Notes: a model not told the origin generated them from the sequence alone. A stretch of DNA of 64,000 nucleotides from Clostridium oryzae (GCF_002029235.1 NZ_MZGV01000003.1:62001-126000), one strand, 5' to 3'; counted from the first letter of the stretch, positions 8,361-17,383 are shown. Numbers and translations are program-made.

Positions 8361-10977
8361 TGAATATACCTTACAGCAAATTAAAAAAAATAAAAGACAT
8401 ACCATATCGATTCTGGTTGCAATTGTAATTGCATCAGCATTATTATTTTCCTTATGCACCTTTATATATTCGTATTGGCAGTCTAAAATAGCAATGACCA
8501 TTGCCCAGACAGGAAACTGGCATGGAGAATTGTTTGATTCTATAAAGGGAGATAAATTACAAAAGGTAATCGATCATCCGGAAGTTGAAAGCGCTATGGT
8601 AAAGGGAACATGGATCACAGCAAAACTTACAAATTCAAAACTACCATATTTATTAATACGTGATGGAGATAAAAATTTCTGGAAAGATATGAATTTGAAA
8701 AACACCCTTACAAAGGGACGGCTTCCAGAGAAAGATGGAGAGATCGTAATAGCAAAACAGTTCTTTTCTGATAACCCAGCCTATCATATTGGTGATAAAC
8801 TATCGTTGCCTGTTGGAAAACGAATGGTAGGAGATAAAATTGTTGATGTCAACGATTACAAACATGATGATGAAACTTTTTTGTCAACTGGAAGCAGAAC
8901 TTATACAATAGTAGGAATGTTGGATGTCTCAAGCTTATCTGCATATCCAGGATATATCACTATGGGCTATCTAGACGTAAATAAAATACAAGCGAATGAT
9001 GAGTTAACAGTTTACATGCGTCTTTTTCACCTTGGAAAAATATACGAGGTTCTACCGGAGTTAGCAAAAAATACAGGACTTAAACAAGATACCAGAGGAC
9101 AGTATGGAATAAAATATAATACTCCACTGCTAAGCTTATATGGTATATCTGAAAACCATGCAGTCAGCGCTCAAATGATACTTATTATTGCAATCGTATC
9201 AATTTTATTACTATTGGTTATGGGGACTTTTATTCTGATTATTTATAATGCTTTTTCTCTTTCTGCAAACAGTAGAATAAAAGAATTGAGTATATTAAAA
9301 AGCATAGGTGCAACCCCTATTCAAATTAAGAATTCTGTTTTATATGAGGGATTTTTATTATGGCTTATACAATCGCCAATTGGAATCCTGGTGGGGCTGT
9401 TATTTACAAAAATTATTTTTTCGAATATGAACAGAATACTTTCAGTCACAGACAATTATAAAAAGATGGATTTGTCTTTTTCCTGGTATGTAGTTATGAT
9501 CGCTTTAGCAATTTCGCTTATTACAGTATTGGTTTCAGCGTCTATTCCAGCCAGAAAAATGGCTAAAATACCAGCTGTAGAAGGAATTTCGCAAATGACT
9601 TCAGGTAAAAAGAAGCTGAGAGATCATAAGTTACTACAAAAATTATTCCACATAGAAGGCGAGCTGGCGGGCAGACAATTCCAAGCCAATAAAAAAAGTT
9701 TGCGTACAGCGATTATTTCACTTTCTTTATGCTTTATTCTGATTGCAAGCTATGCCAATATTATTACAATTTATCAACTTGCGCAGTCTAAAAATAGGGA
9801 AATAACGAAATATGATATGTCACTCGATTTAAATCTAATGGATACCCCCAATCAAACAATGGTGAAGAATATTCTTTCGATTCCTGAAATAAAGAAAAGC
9901 GTAGTACATCGTCAGGTTCTGGTAACAACGAATGTGGCTGCAACACAGCAGTCAGATAAATTCGTAGCTGCCGGTGGATTTAATAGTGTTGATAAGAATA
10001 AGTACTATGTATCAAAGGACAAAGATAATTATAAGATTGAGGTGTGTCTGGTAGGATTAAGCGATGAGTCATTCCATTCATATTGTAAACAAATAGGTAT
10101 TAACGCTAGTCAGTATTATAAGAAGGAAAATTGTAGGGGAATTTTATATGATAGCACCTATCATTTGGCACCTGGGGCAAAAGAAATCCAGAAGCTACCA
10201 ATGCTAAATTTGCGCAAAGATAGCACCCTGCGTCTGTCTGAGAAGGTATATGACGGTACAGATGGAAATTATGAATTTAATGCTATAGTTGGAGATGTAA
10301 CACAAAAGGAGCCGGGAGCCCTAAGTATGTCTAGATACAGTGTTGCACTTGTTTTCCCAATGAATAAGTATAAAAAAATTATATCAAATTTTAATCCAGA
10401 ACGAGAACTTGAGGCAAACAGAATGACAATGGATTTTATAGTTGGAAAAGATAACTCAAAAATGGTTAAGGATAAAATATATAAGATCTGTAATACGTAT
10501 GTTGGTTCACAAGATTTTTCAATATGGACATTATTAGAAGAACAGGAAAATGAAGCAATAAGACAACAAGCAATATCTGTTGCTATTTATGCAATCGCAT
10601 TAATGTTTGGAATAATAGGTATTTTTAATGCGTATTCTACCATATCGAATAATTTACAGATTCACAAAAGGGACTATGCAATGTTACGTTCAGTTGGTCT
10701 TACGCCGGGAGGATTGAATAGAATGTTGTTTCTAGAGGGACTTTTATTTGCATTTTCTCCGTTGCTAGTAAGTATTCCTTTCATTGTTTTGATTTGTTGG
10801 TACATGTTGAAGCTGACTTTGATTTCATGGAATGAGTATCTTGCAGTTTTTCCGGGTAGGACGATATTTATTTATATTGGTTGTATGTTGTTGTCAATTA
10901 TATTGGCGTATGCATTTTCGGCTAGAAGTGTAAAAAAAGGAAATATTATAGAAACTATACAAAACCAAATTATTTAA
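8347..10977 (+). CDS. FtsX-like ABC permease with two extracytoplasmic domains
   Basis: This is an 876-residue membrane protein. A first segment at about 15-38 is followed by a large outer domain to about residue 275 and three membrane segments. A further segment near 455-480 precedes a second outer domain and three final segments. It therefore looks like two FtsX/MacB_PCD modules in tandem rather than the single-loop layout of BceB (about 650 residues). With the ATPase it should act as a mechanotransmission-type exporter or detoxifier of envelope-targeting peptides; the substrate is not visible. GAGGTGG precedes the ATG. Confidence 0.85.
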   Translation: MKIINEYTLQQIKKNKRHTISILVAIVIASALLFSLCTFIYSYWQSKIAMTIAQTGNWHGELFDSIKGDKLQKVIDHPEVESAMVKGTWITAKLTNSKLPYLLIRDGDKNFWKDMNLKNTLTKGRLPEKDGEIVIAKQFFSDNPAYHIGDKLSLPVGKRMVGDKIVDVNDYKHDDETFLSTGSRTYTIVGMLDVSSLSAYPGYITMGYLDVNKIQANDELTVYMRLFHLGKIYEVLPELAKNTGLKQDTRGQYGIKYNTPLLSLYGISENHAVSAQMILIIAIVSILLLLVMGTFILIIYNAFSLSANSRIKELSILKSIGATPIQIKNSVLYEGFLLWLIQSPIGILVGLLFTKIIFSNMNRILSVTDNYKKMDLSFSWYVVMIALAISLITVLVSASIPARKMAKIPAVEGISQMTSGKKKLRDHKLLQKLFHIEGELAGRQFQANKKSLRTAIISLSLCFILIASYANIITIYQLAQSKNREITKYDMSLDLNLMDTPNQTMVKNILSIPEIKKSVVHRQVLVTTNVAATQQSDKFVAAGGFNSVDKNKYYVSKDKDNYKIEVCLVGLSDESFHSYCKQIGINASQYYKKENCRGILYDSTYHLAPGAKEIQKLPMLNLRKDSTLRLSEKVYDGTDGNYEFNAIVGDVTQKEPGALSMSRYSVALVFPMNKYKKIISNFNPERELEANRMTMDFIVGKDNSKMVKDKIYKICNTYVGSQDFSIWTLLEEQENEAIRQQAISVAIYAIALMFGIIGIFNAYSTISNNLQIHKRDYAMLRSVGLTPGGLNRMLFLEGLLFAFSPLLVSIPFIVLICWYMLKLTLISWNEYLAVFPGRTIFIYIGCMLLSIILAYAFSARSVKKGNIIETIQNQII

Positions 10978-11093
10978 TATAAAAGGAACCGGATCAAAAA
11001 AGGTGAAAAACTTTTCTTGGAATGTGGCAACGACTTGGTATTACCGTGGCGTTGGCCAACTTTCTTCAAAATACCAGATACACTCCCTGTCTA

Positions 11094-11156
11094 TTGACAT
11101 GTGTCAATGAACATGATAAAATCTATATGACTAAAAAAGTATTTTGAGTCATATAG
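11094..11156 (+). promoter_or_regulatory. promoter and dyad operators of the TetR gene
   Basis: TTGACA at about 11094 overlaps the dyad TTGACATGTGTCAA and is followed by GATAAAAT as a -10 region. Further downstream, CTATATGACT at 11123-11132 and AGTCATATAG at 11147-11156 form perfect 10-base arms around a 14-base spacer. The positions over the promoter and before the start codon fit autoregulation by the TetR protein. The second repeat might instead act as an RNA hairpin in the 5' leader. Confidence 0.5.
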
Positions 11157-11174
11157 TAAGGAGTGAGCAATTGT

Positions 11175-11753
11175 ATGGCGAGAGGTTTTACAGAACAGGA
11201 AAAACAAAATATTAGATCAAAGATGCTTGCGGAATGTGAAAAAAGCTGGGCTAAATATGGGTATAAAAAAACAAGTGTAGATGGAATCTGCGCACAAGTC
11301 GGAATATCGAAAGGTGCTTTTTACTTGTTCTTTGAATCAAAGGAAGCGTTGTTTAGTGAAACTCTATGTATGGTGCAGGATCGCATATATACGCTTGTTG
11401 AGAAAATTATGGAGAAGCAGCCTAACAAGCAAGGTTTCGCACAAGCGCTAAAAGCAAGCTATCGTGAGTACAATAAGAATCTTTTAATATGTGATATGCA
11501 GAGCGCGGATTTTCTTGCTCTTGCTAATAAGCTTTCTACTGAGCAGCTTAGTGCAATTGAAAAAAACAGTCGCCACAGCGGAGAGCTGCTTTTTAGCAAA
11601 CCATATTTGAAATTCTTGATTGATAAAAACAAGGCAGCTTCGATATTGATGTCTCTCCTCTCTATTGTATCGGTAAAAGATCGTTTGTCTTATGATCACT
11701 TTGAGGTTTTTGATTTCATGATAGATAATTTAATTGATAAAATTTTTGAGTAG
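11175..11753 (+). CDS. TetR-family repressor
   Basis: The protein is 192 residues. The N-terminal HTH has the TetR signature: SWAKYGYKKTSVDGICAQVG followed by ISKGAFYLFFESKEALF. The ligand-binding C-terminal half is not conserved enough to name an effector. AAGGAG lies 11 bases before the ATG at 11175. It is followed after 10 bases by an ABC ATPase and permease, so it very probably represses its own exporter operon, released by the exported compound or a related signal. Confidence 0.88.
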   Translation: MARGFTEQEKQNIRSKMLAECEKSWAKYGYKKTSVDGICAQVGISKGAFYLFFESKEALFSETLCMVQDRIYTLVEKIMEKQPNKQGFAQALKASYREYNKNLLICDMQSADFLALANKLSTEQLSAIEKNSRHSGELLFSKPYLKFLIDKNKAASILMSLLSIVSVKDRLSYDHFEVFDFMIDNLIDKIFE

Positions 11754-11763
11754 GAGGAAGTTT

Positions 11764-12489
11764 ATGGAATATGCAATAAAAGTGGAAAATCTTAAAAAAA
11801 GTTTTCAATCATTAGAAGTAATAAAAAAGTGCAGTTTATCTGTTCGCTCAAATGAAATCTACGGATTTTTAGGTTCAAACGGTGCAGGAAAAACGACTGT
11901 TTTTAAAATGATGGTAGGTTTTCTTCACAAGGATGCCGGTTCCATTCATATTTTGGGATTGGAGACAGAAAATCATCGCAATGAAGTTTTAAGAAATGTA
12001 GGTATATCAATAGAAACTCCTGTGTTTTATGAGCATTTAAGTGCTCAGGAAAATTTGAAAATTCACCTTGCATATATGAACGCTGAGGCAGATATCGACC
12101 AAGCTCTTTCAATGGTAGGGCTGGGGAAAGTTGATTATCGTCCAGTATCTAAGTTTTCTTTAGGGATGCGGGCACGCCTTGCAATAGCGAGAGCAATGAT
12201 ACATAATCCGCAGATTCTAATTTTAGATGAACCTATCAATGGTCTTGATCCACAAGGTATCCGTGATATGCGGGAGCTGTTTAAAAAGCTGACGGGGGAA
12301 TATGATAAAACCATACTCCTTTCCAGCCATGCATTAAGTGAGGTAGAATATGTAGCTGATACAGTGGGAATTTTGGTAAATGGTACGGTAGCAAGGCAGG
12401 CAAAAATGAAGGACATTAAAAAACAGTATTCTAAAGGCTTAGAGGAGTATTACTTTGAGGCGATAAAAGGAGTGGGGATAAATGAATGA
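11764..12489 (+). CDS. ABC transporter ATPase
   Basis: This 241-residue ATPase carries Walker A GSNGAGKTT, the degenerate signature FSLGMRARLA and Walker B ILILDEPINGLD. It belongs to the ABC-2/CcmA-like drug and bacteriocin exporter group. TAGGAGG lies 7 bases before the ATG. It overlaps the permease gene by 8 bases. Control by the TetR gene just upstream is likely. Confidence 0.9.
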   Translation: MEYAIKVENLKKSFQSLEVIKKCSLSVRSNEIYGFLGSNGAGKTTVFKMMVGFLHKDAGSIHILGLETENHRNEVLRNVGISIETPVFYEHLSAQENLKIHLAYMNAEADIDQALSMVGLGKVDYRPVSKFSLGMRARLAIARAMIHNPQILILDEPINGLDPQGIRDMRELFKKLTGEYDKTILLSSHALSEVEYVADTVGILVNGTVARQAKMKDIKKQYSKGLEEYYFEAIKGVGINE

Positions 12490-13174
12490 ACTAATTAGAT
12501 TAGAACTGAAAAGAAACAAACTAACGCCTTACTATATTGCTTTGACTATTATAGGTATAGTGATGACCGGATTCCTGTATATGATTGCAACCATTACAAA
12601 GACGGAAAACGTTGTTGAATTTATGGATTATAAAAACATTTTAAAGCTGCATACAGGAATAGCATTTCTTGTATTTTCGGTATTCTCGGTAGTGATGTAT
12701 TCCAAATTTATTATAGAGGATTATAGCCGTAAAAAAGCGCTGCTGATGTTTTCTTATCCTATATCAAGATCAAAAGTATTCATTGTGAAGATAGTTTTGG
12801 TTGCTGGGTTTATTACATTTGGTTTTTTGTTATCTACACTCATCCCAAATGTTTTGTTTTTTGTGACAGAGAGCATATTTCCCATCTTGGGCGGTAATAT
12901 TACTATGGCACTAGCCTCTTCACAGATTATCAATATTGTCACTTTTATTTTGACGCTTAGTTCAATTGGCTTTATTTCTCTAAGAATCGGATTTATTAAC
13001 AAATCTGTTTCTACAACAATTGTAACTGCAATCATATTATCTACTATTTTAGGAAACGTTGTAATGGGGTTGGGTGTAAATATTTATGTATTTGCGGGTA
13101 GTGTTGTGGTATTCGTTATCGGACTTGCATTTGCTTATTCAACAAATAAGCAAATTAATAGGATGGAGGTTTAA
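12482..13174 (+). CDS. ABC-2 type permease
   Basis: The 230-residue, very hydrophobic protein has six predicted membrane segments, the first at about 17-37 (YIALTIIGIVMTGFLYMIA). It contains the short motif YPISRSKVFIVK after segment 2, typical of ABC-2 permeases, where a cytoplasmic loop docks the ATPase. Its start overlaps the ATPase stop (ATGAATGA). It presumably forms a homodimeric channel with the preceding ATPase. The substrate is unknown. Confidence 0.85.
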   Translation: MNELIRLELKRNKLTPYYIALTIIGIVMTGFLYMIATITKTENVVEFMDYKNILKLHTGIAFLVFSVFSVVMYSKFIIEDYSRKKALLMFSYPISRSKVFIVKIVLVAGFITFGFLLSTLIPNVLFFVTESIFPILGGNITMALASSQIINIVTFILTLSSIGFISLRIGFINKSVSTTIVTAIILSTILGNVVMGLGVNIYVFAGSVVVFVIGLAFAYSTNKQINRMEV

Positions 13175-13177
13175 AGT

Positions 13178-13357
13178 ATGAAAATTGGAATCATTTTGGG
13201 TACGATTTTGGGAGTGCTTTTATTAATCATTGGAGGTACTGCATTTTTTATTGCAAAAAGGCGTGGTACAAGGTGTAAATGGTGTCTATGGGTTTCTCTT
13301 GCAGGCGTATGTGCTCTCATTACTGCAGGTGCAAATGCTCTAAGATTTTTTATGTGA
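13178..13357 (+). CDS. small membrane protein, 59 residues, unknown function
   Basis: GGATGGAGG lies a few bases before an ATG only 3 bases after the permease stop. The frame gives 59 residues with two membrane segments (about 3-25 and 37-57) separated by a basic, cysteine-containing loop (KRRGTRCKWC). The tight spacing indicates it is the last gene of the TetR-ABC operon, perhaps an accessory subunit. No family is recognised. Confidence 0.6.
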   Translation: MKIGIILGTILGVLLLIIGGTAFFIAKRRGTRCKWCLWVSLAGVCALITAGANALRFFM

Positions 13358-13459
13358 GAAGAAATTTAGGATTTCTGTTAGCACAAAGATGATTACTTTC
13401 CTTTTATCTTGGGTAAAATAATTCTGCTGATTATAAACTGAAAAACGGAGCGGTGCTAA

Positions 13460-14092
13460 ATGGAGTCATTTAAAAGAATACCTGCACACATTGGCATAAT
13501 ACCTGATGGCAATAGAAGATGGGCACAGGAAAAGGGATATCAAAAAAAAGATGGATATAAATACGGCATTAAGCCTGGTTTTGAACTTTATGAAATGATG
13601 ATTGAATATGGTATAAAAGAAGCTACATTTTATGGGTTTACAAAAGATAATAATAAGAGAGAAAAAGAGCAGCGTGAAGCTTTTACGAAAGCTTGTACTG
13701 ATGCAGTGGAATTATTGAGCGGAAAAGATGCCAATTTATTGGTGATTGGTAATATAGACTCGCCTGAATTTCCTGTAGAACTCAAAAAATATGCTAATAG
13801 AAGAGTGAATTTTGGAAGAGGATTAATAAATATAAATTTTCTTGTTAATTACGATTGGGAATGGGATTTAAAAAATTTAATACAAAATAAATGCTTGAGA
13901 TCAGCAGATATTTCTAGAGTTGACCTAATTATAAGATGGGGAGGACGAAGGCGATTAAGTGGATTCTTGCCGGCACAGTCCGTATATTCAGACTTTTATA
14001 TAATTGATGACTACTGGCCAAGTTTTAAACAAGCACATTTTATTAATGCATTAAGATGGTATCAGAATTGTGATGTAACCTTAGGAGGATAG
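13460..14092 (+). CDS. short cis-prenyltransferase (UppS family), divergent
   Basis: The 210-residue protein starts with the family signature HIGIIPDGNRRWA and retains IRWGGRRRLSGFLPAQS and FYIIDDYWPSF, equivalent to the RTGGE-RLS...WQS and ...WPDF regions of undecaprenyl diphosphate synthase. It is about 35 residues shorter than UppS. The usual Gly in DGNGRW is Arg, and the Glu in TGGE is Arg. Both positions lie at the substrate site, so chain length or reaction may differ (short-chain or irregular prenyl diphosphates). GGAGCGG precedes the ATG. It is monocistronic and not in a cell-wall gene cluster. Confidence 0.8.
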   Translation: MESFKRIPAHIGIIPDGNRRWAQEKGYQKKDGYKYGIKPGFELYEMMIEYGIKEATFYGFTKDNNKREKEQREAFTKACTDAVELLSGKDANLLVIGNIDSPEFPVELKKYANRRVNFGRGLININFLVNYDWEWDLKNLIQNKCLRSADISRVDLIIRWGGRRRLSGFLPAQSVYSDFYIIDDYWPSFKQAHFINALRWYQNCDVTLGG

Positions 14093-14150
14093 TTCGTTTT
14101 TTTTAATAAAATATTCGCATCTATATAATTCATAGAGCCTGCACGAACCG

Positions 14151-14181
14151 TTGACTTTGACGTCGCGTCGTACTTTATACT
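14151..14181 (+). promoter_or_regulatory. MerR-type promoter with 19-bp spacer
   Basis: TTGACT at 14151-14156 and TATACT at 14176-14181 are separated by 19 bp, the overlong spacing of promoters twisted into shape by MerR-family activators. The spacer contains the dyad GACG-TCG-CGTC. It lies directly before the MerR-family gene, so autoregulation is likely. Confidence 0.55.
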
Positions 14182-14206
14182 TGAAATTGATGAGGAGGAA
14201 AGAGCT

Positions 14207-15196
14207 ATGGAGTTGAAAACAATAAGTCAGGTATCAAAAGCCTTTAAGGTTTCCACTAGGACTCTCCGGTATTATGAGCAGCTAGGACTTTTAAAAAGTC
14301 AAAAGACGGAAGAGTATGCCTACAGGGTGTATGATAGTGAAGCAATTTTATGTCTTCAACAGATAATCATACTTAGAAAGCTGAGGATACCATTAAAACA
14401 GATCAGTCTCATTGTGAGAAATAGAAACGCATCTGAAGCACTAGAAGTATTTAGAAATAACTTCCAGGATATAAGTGATGAAATAACAGCATTGTCTACT
14501 ATAAGATCCATATTGGCAACGTTTATAAATACTTTGGAACGAGAGACTGAAATTGAATTGAAGTTTGATTTATTGAATGATGAGGCAATACTTAAGGTAA
14601 TTGATGCTCTGACTCTGACAAAGATTAATTTCAAGGAGGAGAAGTCGATGAAGGATCTAAGTAAAGCAAGTGAAAAATTATCCAAGCTAACGGATGTGAG
14701 GATAATATATCTTCCGCCAGCAACAGTTGCAGCAAGCCATTACATTGGTGAAGAACCAGAAAAAAATTCAGGTGAAGCGTTGGACAAGTTTGTTAAGGAA
14801 AGCGGGTTATGTGATATTAAACCTGATTTAAGGCATTTTGGTTTTAACCATCCTAATCCAGTGGATCAGAATAGTATTTACGGTTATGAAACGTGGGTAA
14901 CTATTCCTGATGACATGGAGGTTCCTGCTCCGCTAGAAAAGAAAAAGTTCGAAGGCGGTTTATATGCAGCTCATATGATTCAGATGGGAAATTTCCATGA
15001 GTGGGAATGGCTATGGGAATGGGTAAGAAGTAGTTCTGATTACGAACTTAATGTAATTGAAGATAATGGAGAATGCATGTATGGCACGATGGAGGAGCAT
15101 CTAAATTATATTAATCATATTAAAGCAGATATAGGTGGTTCAGAAGCAATGCAACTGGATTTACTTATTCCTGTGAAAGAGAAAAATAAAAAGTAA
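14207..15196 (+). CDS. MerR-family regulator with GyrI-like effector domain
   Basis: The protein is 329 residues. The N-terminal winged HTH (TISQVSKAFKVSTRTLRYYEQLGLL) is a clear MerR DNA-binding domain, followed by a coiled-coil dimer helix to about residue 130. The C-terminal 180 residues (STIYLPPATVA-like beta strand, ending in LDLLIPVKE) resemble the GyrI/AraC effector-binding domain that binds small drugs. GAGGAGG precedes the ATG. It is flanked by its own promoter and a terminator, so it is a single-gene unit; targets elsewhere are unknown. Confidence 0.85.
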   Translation: MELKTISQVSKAFKVSTRTLRYYEQLGLLKSQKTEEYAYRVYDSEAILCLQQIIILRKLRIPLKQISLIVRNRNASEALEVFRNNFQDISDEITALSTIRSILATFINTLERETEIELKFDLLNDEAILKVIDALTLTKINFKEEKSMKDLSKASEKLSKLTDVRIIYLPPATVAASHYIGEEPEKNSGEALDKFVKESGLCDIKPDLRHFGFNHPNPVDQNSIYGYETWVTIPDDMEVPAPLEKKKFEGGLYAAHMIQMGNFHEWEWLWEWVRSSSDYELNVIEDNGECMYGTMEEHLNYINHIKADIGGSEAMQLDLLIPVKEKNKK

Positions 15197-15202
15197 AGTT
15201 TA

Positions 15203-15246
15203 TAAAACCATCATACTAATTTGTAGTGTAATGGTTTTATTTTTAT
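15203..15246 (+). terminator. terminator after the MerR gene
   Basis: AAAACCAT pairs with ATGGTTTT around a partly paired loop, followed by ATTTTTAT. It begins 7 bases after the MerR stop codon. Confidence 0.75.
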
Positions 15247-15393
15247 GCTAATATAAACATATTATCAATTTGTGTGAGGATATTTTGATTTTTATCTAGG
15301 TTTGCAATGTGCAACTGATGGTTGACAAAATGCTATCAGAACTTGGTAGTACTAGGGTGTGGAATGGGTTATGATTTTTATGAGGTGATGAAT

Positions 15394-16194
15394 ATGAGCT
15401 TTGCAGAAAATATACAGAAATTAAGAAAAAAGAATGGATTGTCTCAGGAAAACTTGGCAGAGGTGATTGGAGTATCTAGGCAGGCTGTTTCAAAATGGGA
15501 GTCTGGACAATCTTATCCTGATACGGACAAACTAATTGCATTGAGCGATTATTTTAAAGTTACTGTAGATGAGATACTTAAGGGAAATAATCCGGCCCAT
15601 GTACAAGATGTTCCCATAAGAGAGAACCATGAATTTCAACAGGAGTGTTATCCTTGGCGCTACAGGTGGCATTATGAATACAAGAGCAAAAGAACATTAT
15701 TTAATATGCCGTTAGTTCACATAAACATTGGAAGAGGAATTTACACAGCTAAAGGCATTATAGCTATCGGAACCATAGCTAGAGGTTTCTTTGCTTTAGG
15801 TTCTATAGCATTTGGAGGTATAGCATTTGGTGCTCTTTCTTTTGGAATTGCAAGTTTCGGAGCATTGGCATTGGCTTTATTATTTTCAGTTGGGGCAATT
15901 TCTATTGGAGCTATAGCTATTGGAGCTGTAGCTATAGGAATTATAGCCACAGGAGCTTTGGCTATAGGTGCATTTTCTTTAGGAGCGTGCTCAATTGCAA
16001 AATATATTGCGGTAGGAAGTTATGCTAATGGACACATAGCTATAGGGGATACAGTAAAGGGAGCTAAGACTATTATAGTTAATCATCACAATTTTAATTC
16101 AATAAAGGCTGAGCAGGTAATAAAACTGATAAATCATGAGTATCCGAAGCTATGGAAACCAATAGTAGATTGGCTTACATTTATATTTAATTAA
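15394..16194 (+). CDS. XRE-family regulator with glycine-phased pentapeptide-repeat tail
   Basis: Residues 1-62 form a Cro/CI-type HTH (LSQENLAEVIGVSRQAVSKWE). After a basic linker, residues 116-223 consist of five-residue units of the type A-[I/F/L]-G-x-[I/A/L]. Glycines fall at 121, 126, 131, 136, 141, 146, 151, 156, then 167-197 every five, then 208, 213, 218 and 223. Two units contain one extra residue. The tail is hydrophobic but too regular for ordinary membrane helices and may form a repeat solenoid or a membrane-associated sheet. GAGGTG lies 6 bases before ATG 15394; an ATG at 15388 is possible. Confidence 0.75.
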   Translation: MSFAENIQKLRKKNGLSQENLAEVIGVSRQAVSKWESGQSYPDTDKLIALSDYFKVTVDEILKGNNPAHVQDVPIRENHEFQQECYPWRYRWHYEYKSKRTLFNMPLVHINIGRGIYTAKGIIAIGTIARGFFALGSIAFGGIAFGALSFGIASFGALALALLFSVGAISIGAIAIGAVAIGIIATGALAIGAFSLGACSIAKYIAVGSYANGHIAIGDTVKGAKTIIVNHHNFNSIKAEQVIKLINHEYPKLWKPIVDWLTFIFN

Positions 16195-16318
16195 TATATT
16201 TGGTGAAATCAGTATTTATAATAAAATAGATTGTTACTAATTAAGAATATGACATACCTTTGTCAGGTTTTATATGATAGAATCAATAGTAAATTATTCG
16301 AAATAACGAGGTGATTTT

Positions 16319-17149
16319 ATGTTAGAAATACCTGAAAGTTTTACTGTAACAAAGCAGTTAAACGATACGATAAAGAATAAGATAATCAAAAGTGTAACTG
16401 CAGCGGCTACTCCTCACAAATTTGCGTTTTACTTTGATGATCCTAAGAATTATGCACAATTACTAAAAGATAAAAAGATAGGAGAGGCGAAAGCGGTTGC
16501 GGGACAGATTGAAATAGAAGCTGAAGAGGCAAGAATAGTATTAGCAGATGGAGTGAACGTAAGATATTTTAATGCTGGCGATAAACTGCCATTAAAGCAT
16601 CAGCTACATATTGAGTTCGAGGATGGGTCAGCTATAGTATGTTCGGTTCAGATGTATGGTGTGCTTTCGGTATTTTCAGAAGGAGAAAATAAAAATCCAT
16701 ATTATCTAGTGTCTAAGGAAAAAATATCACCTCTAGCTGACGAATTTGATGAGAGCTATTTTGAAAGATTATTAGATAATACAAAAGCTTCGCTGAGTGT
16801 AAAAGCATTTCTTGCAACAGAGCAGCGTATTCCCGGCTTAGGAAATGGTGTGCTTCAGGATATATTGTTTGTTGCTGGGTTAAATCCTAAGAGCAAACTG
16901 GAGAGTTTAACAGATGAAGATAAGTCAAATATGTATAAAAGTTTGAAGAAGACACTCCTAAAGATGTGTGAACAAGGTGGAAGAGATACGGAGAAAGACT
17001 TGTTTGGAAATTATGGCGGGTACAAGACTATATTATCCAATAAGACGTTAAGATACCCATGCCCTAGATGCGGAAGTACAATTATAAGGAAAGCTTATCT
17101 TGGAGGGAACATATATTATTGTCCTAATTGTCAGCCGGAAGTAAAGTAG
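16319..17149 (+). CDS. Fpg/Nei-family DNA glycosylase lacking the N-terminal proline
   Basis: The 276-residue protein has the H2TH region with PGLGNGVLQDILF and a C-terminal zinc finger Cx2Cx16Cx2C (CPRC...CPNC), which is diagnostic for formamidopyrimidine-DNA glycosylase/endonuclease VIII. It would excise oxidised bases in DNA repair. Its N-terminus reads MLEIPES where the family has MPELPE: Glu3 is kept, but the catalytic Pro2, which forms the Schiff base, is Leu. CGAGGTG precedes this ATG and no better upstream start exists. It stands alone, with a terminator-like hairpin downstream. Confidence 0.85.
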   Translation: MLEIPESFTVTKQLNDTIKNKIIKSVTAAATPHKFAFYFDDPKNYAQLLKDKKIGEAKAVAGQIEIEAEEARIVLADGVNVRYFNAGDKLPLKHQLHIEFEDGSAIVCSVQMYGVLSVFSEGENKNPYYLVSKEKISPLADEFDESYFERLLDNTKASLSVKAFLATEQRIPGLGNGVLQDILFVAGLNPKSKLESLTDEDKSNMYKSLKKTLLKMCEQGGRDTEKDLFGNYGGYKTILSNKTLRYPCPRCGSTIIRKAYLGGNIYYCPNCQPEVK

Positions 17150-17237
17150 TAAGTAGCATCAGTTTCTGTGGACATTTTTTAGATGACTGTGGATAAAAAT
17201 CCGATAGTGTGATTTATGCAGCAGGTAGTAAATAATG

Positions 17238-17290
17238 GAGTGTTGTATTAGCGGTTAAAACTGTTGATATAACACTCTATTTTATTTTTG
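17238..17290 (+). terminator. terminator after the glycosylase gene
   Basis: GAGTGTTGTATTA pairs imperfectly with TTGATATAACACTC and is followed by TATTTTATTTTT. It ends the transcript of the glycosylase gene, about 90 bases before the next ABC operon. Confidence 0.65.
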
Positions 17291-17383
17291 CGTTAATCTT
17301 TCGAAAATCTTCATAATTTCTAAGAAGGTTCTTTAAAAATAAGTCTTAGAATAAAGCCTGAAGGTTAAGGGGGAATAACTTAT

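Noticed and set aside
15741-15950. 69-codon antisense frame rich in Pro/Ala/Ile repeats
   Set aside because: It is simply the complement of the glycine-phased repeats in the XRE regulator; the repetition gives an open antisense frame by chance.
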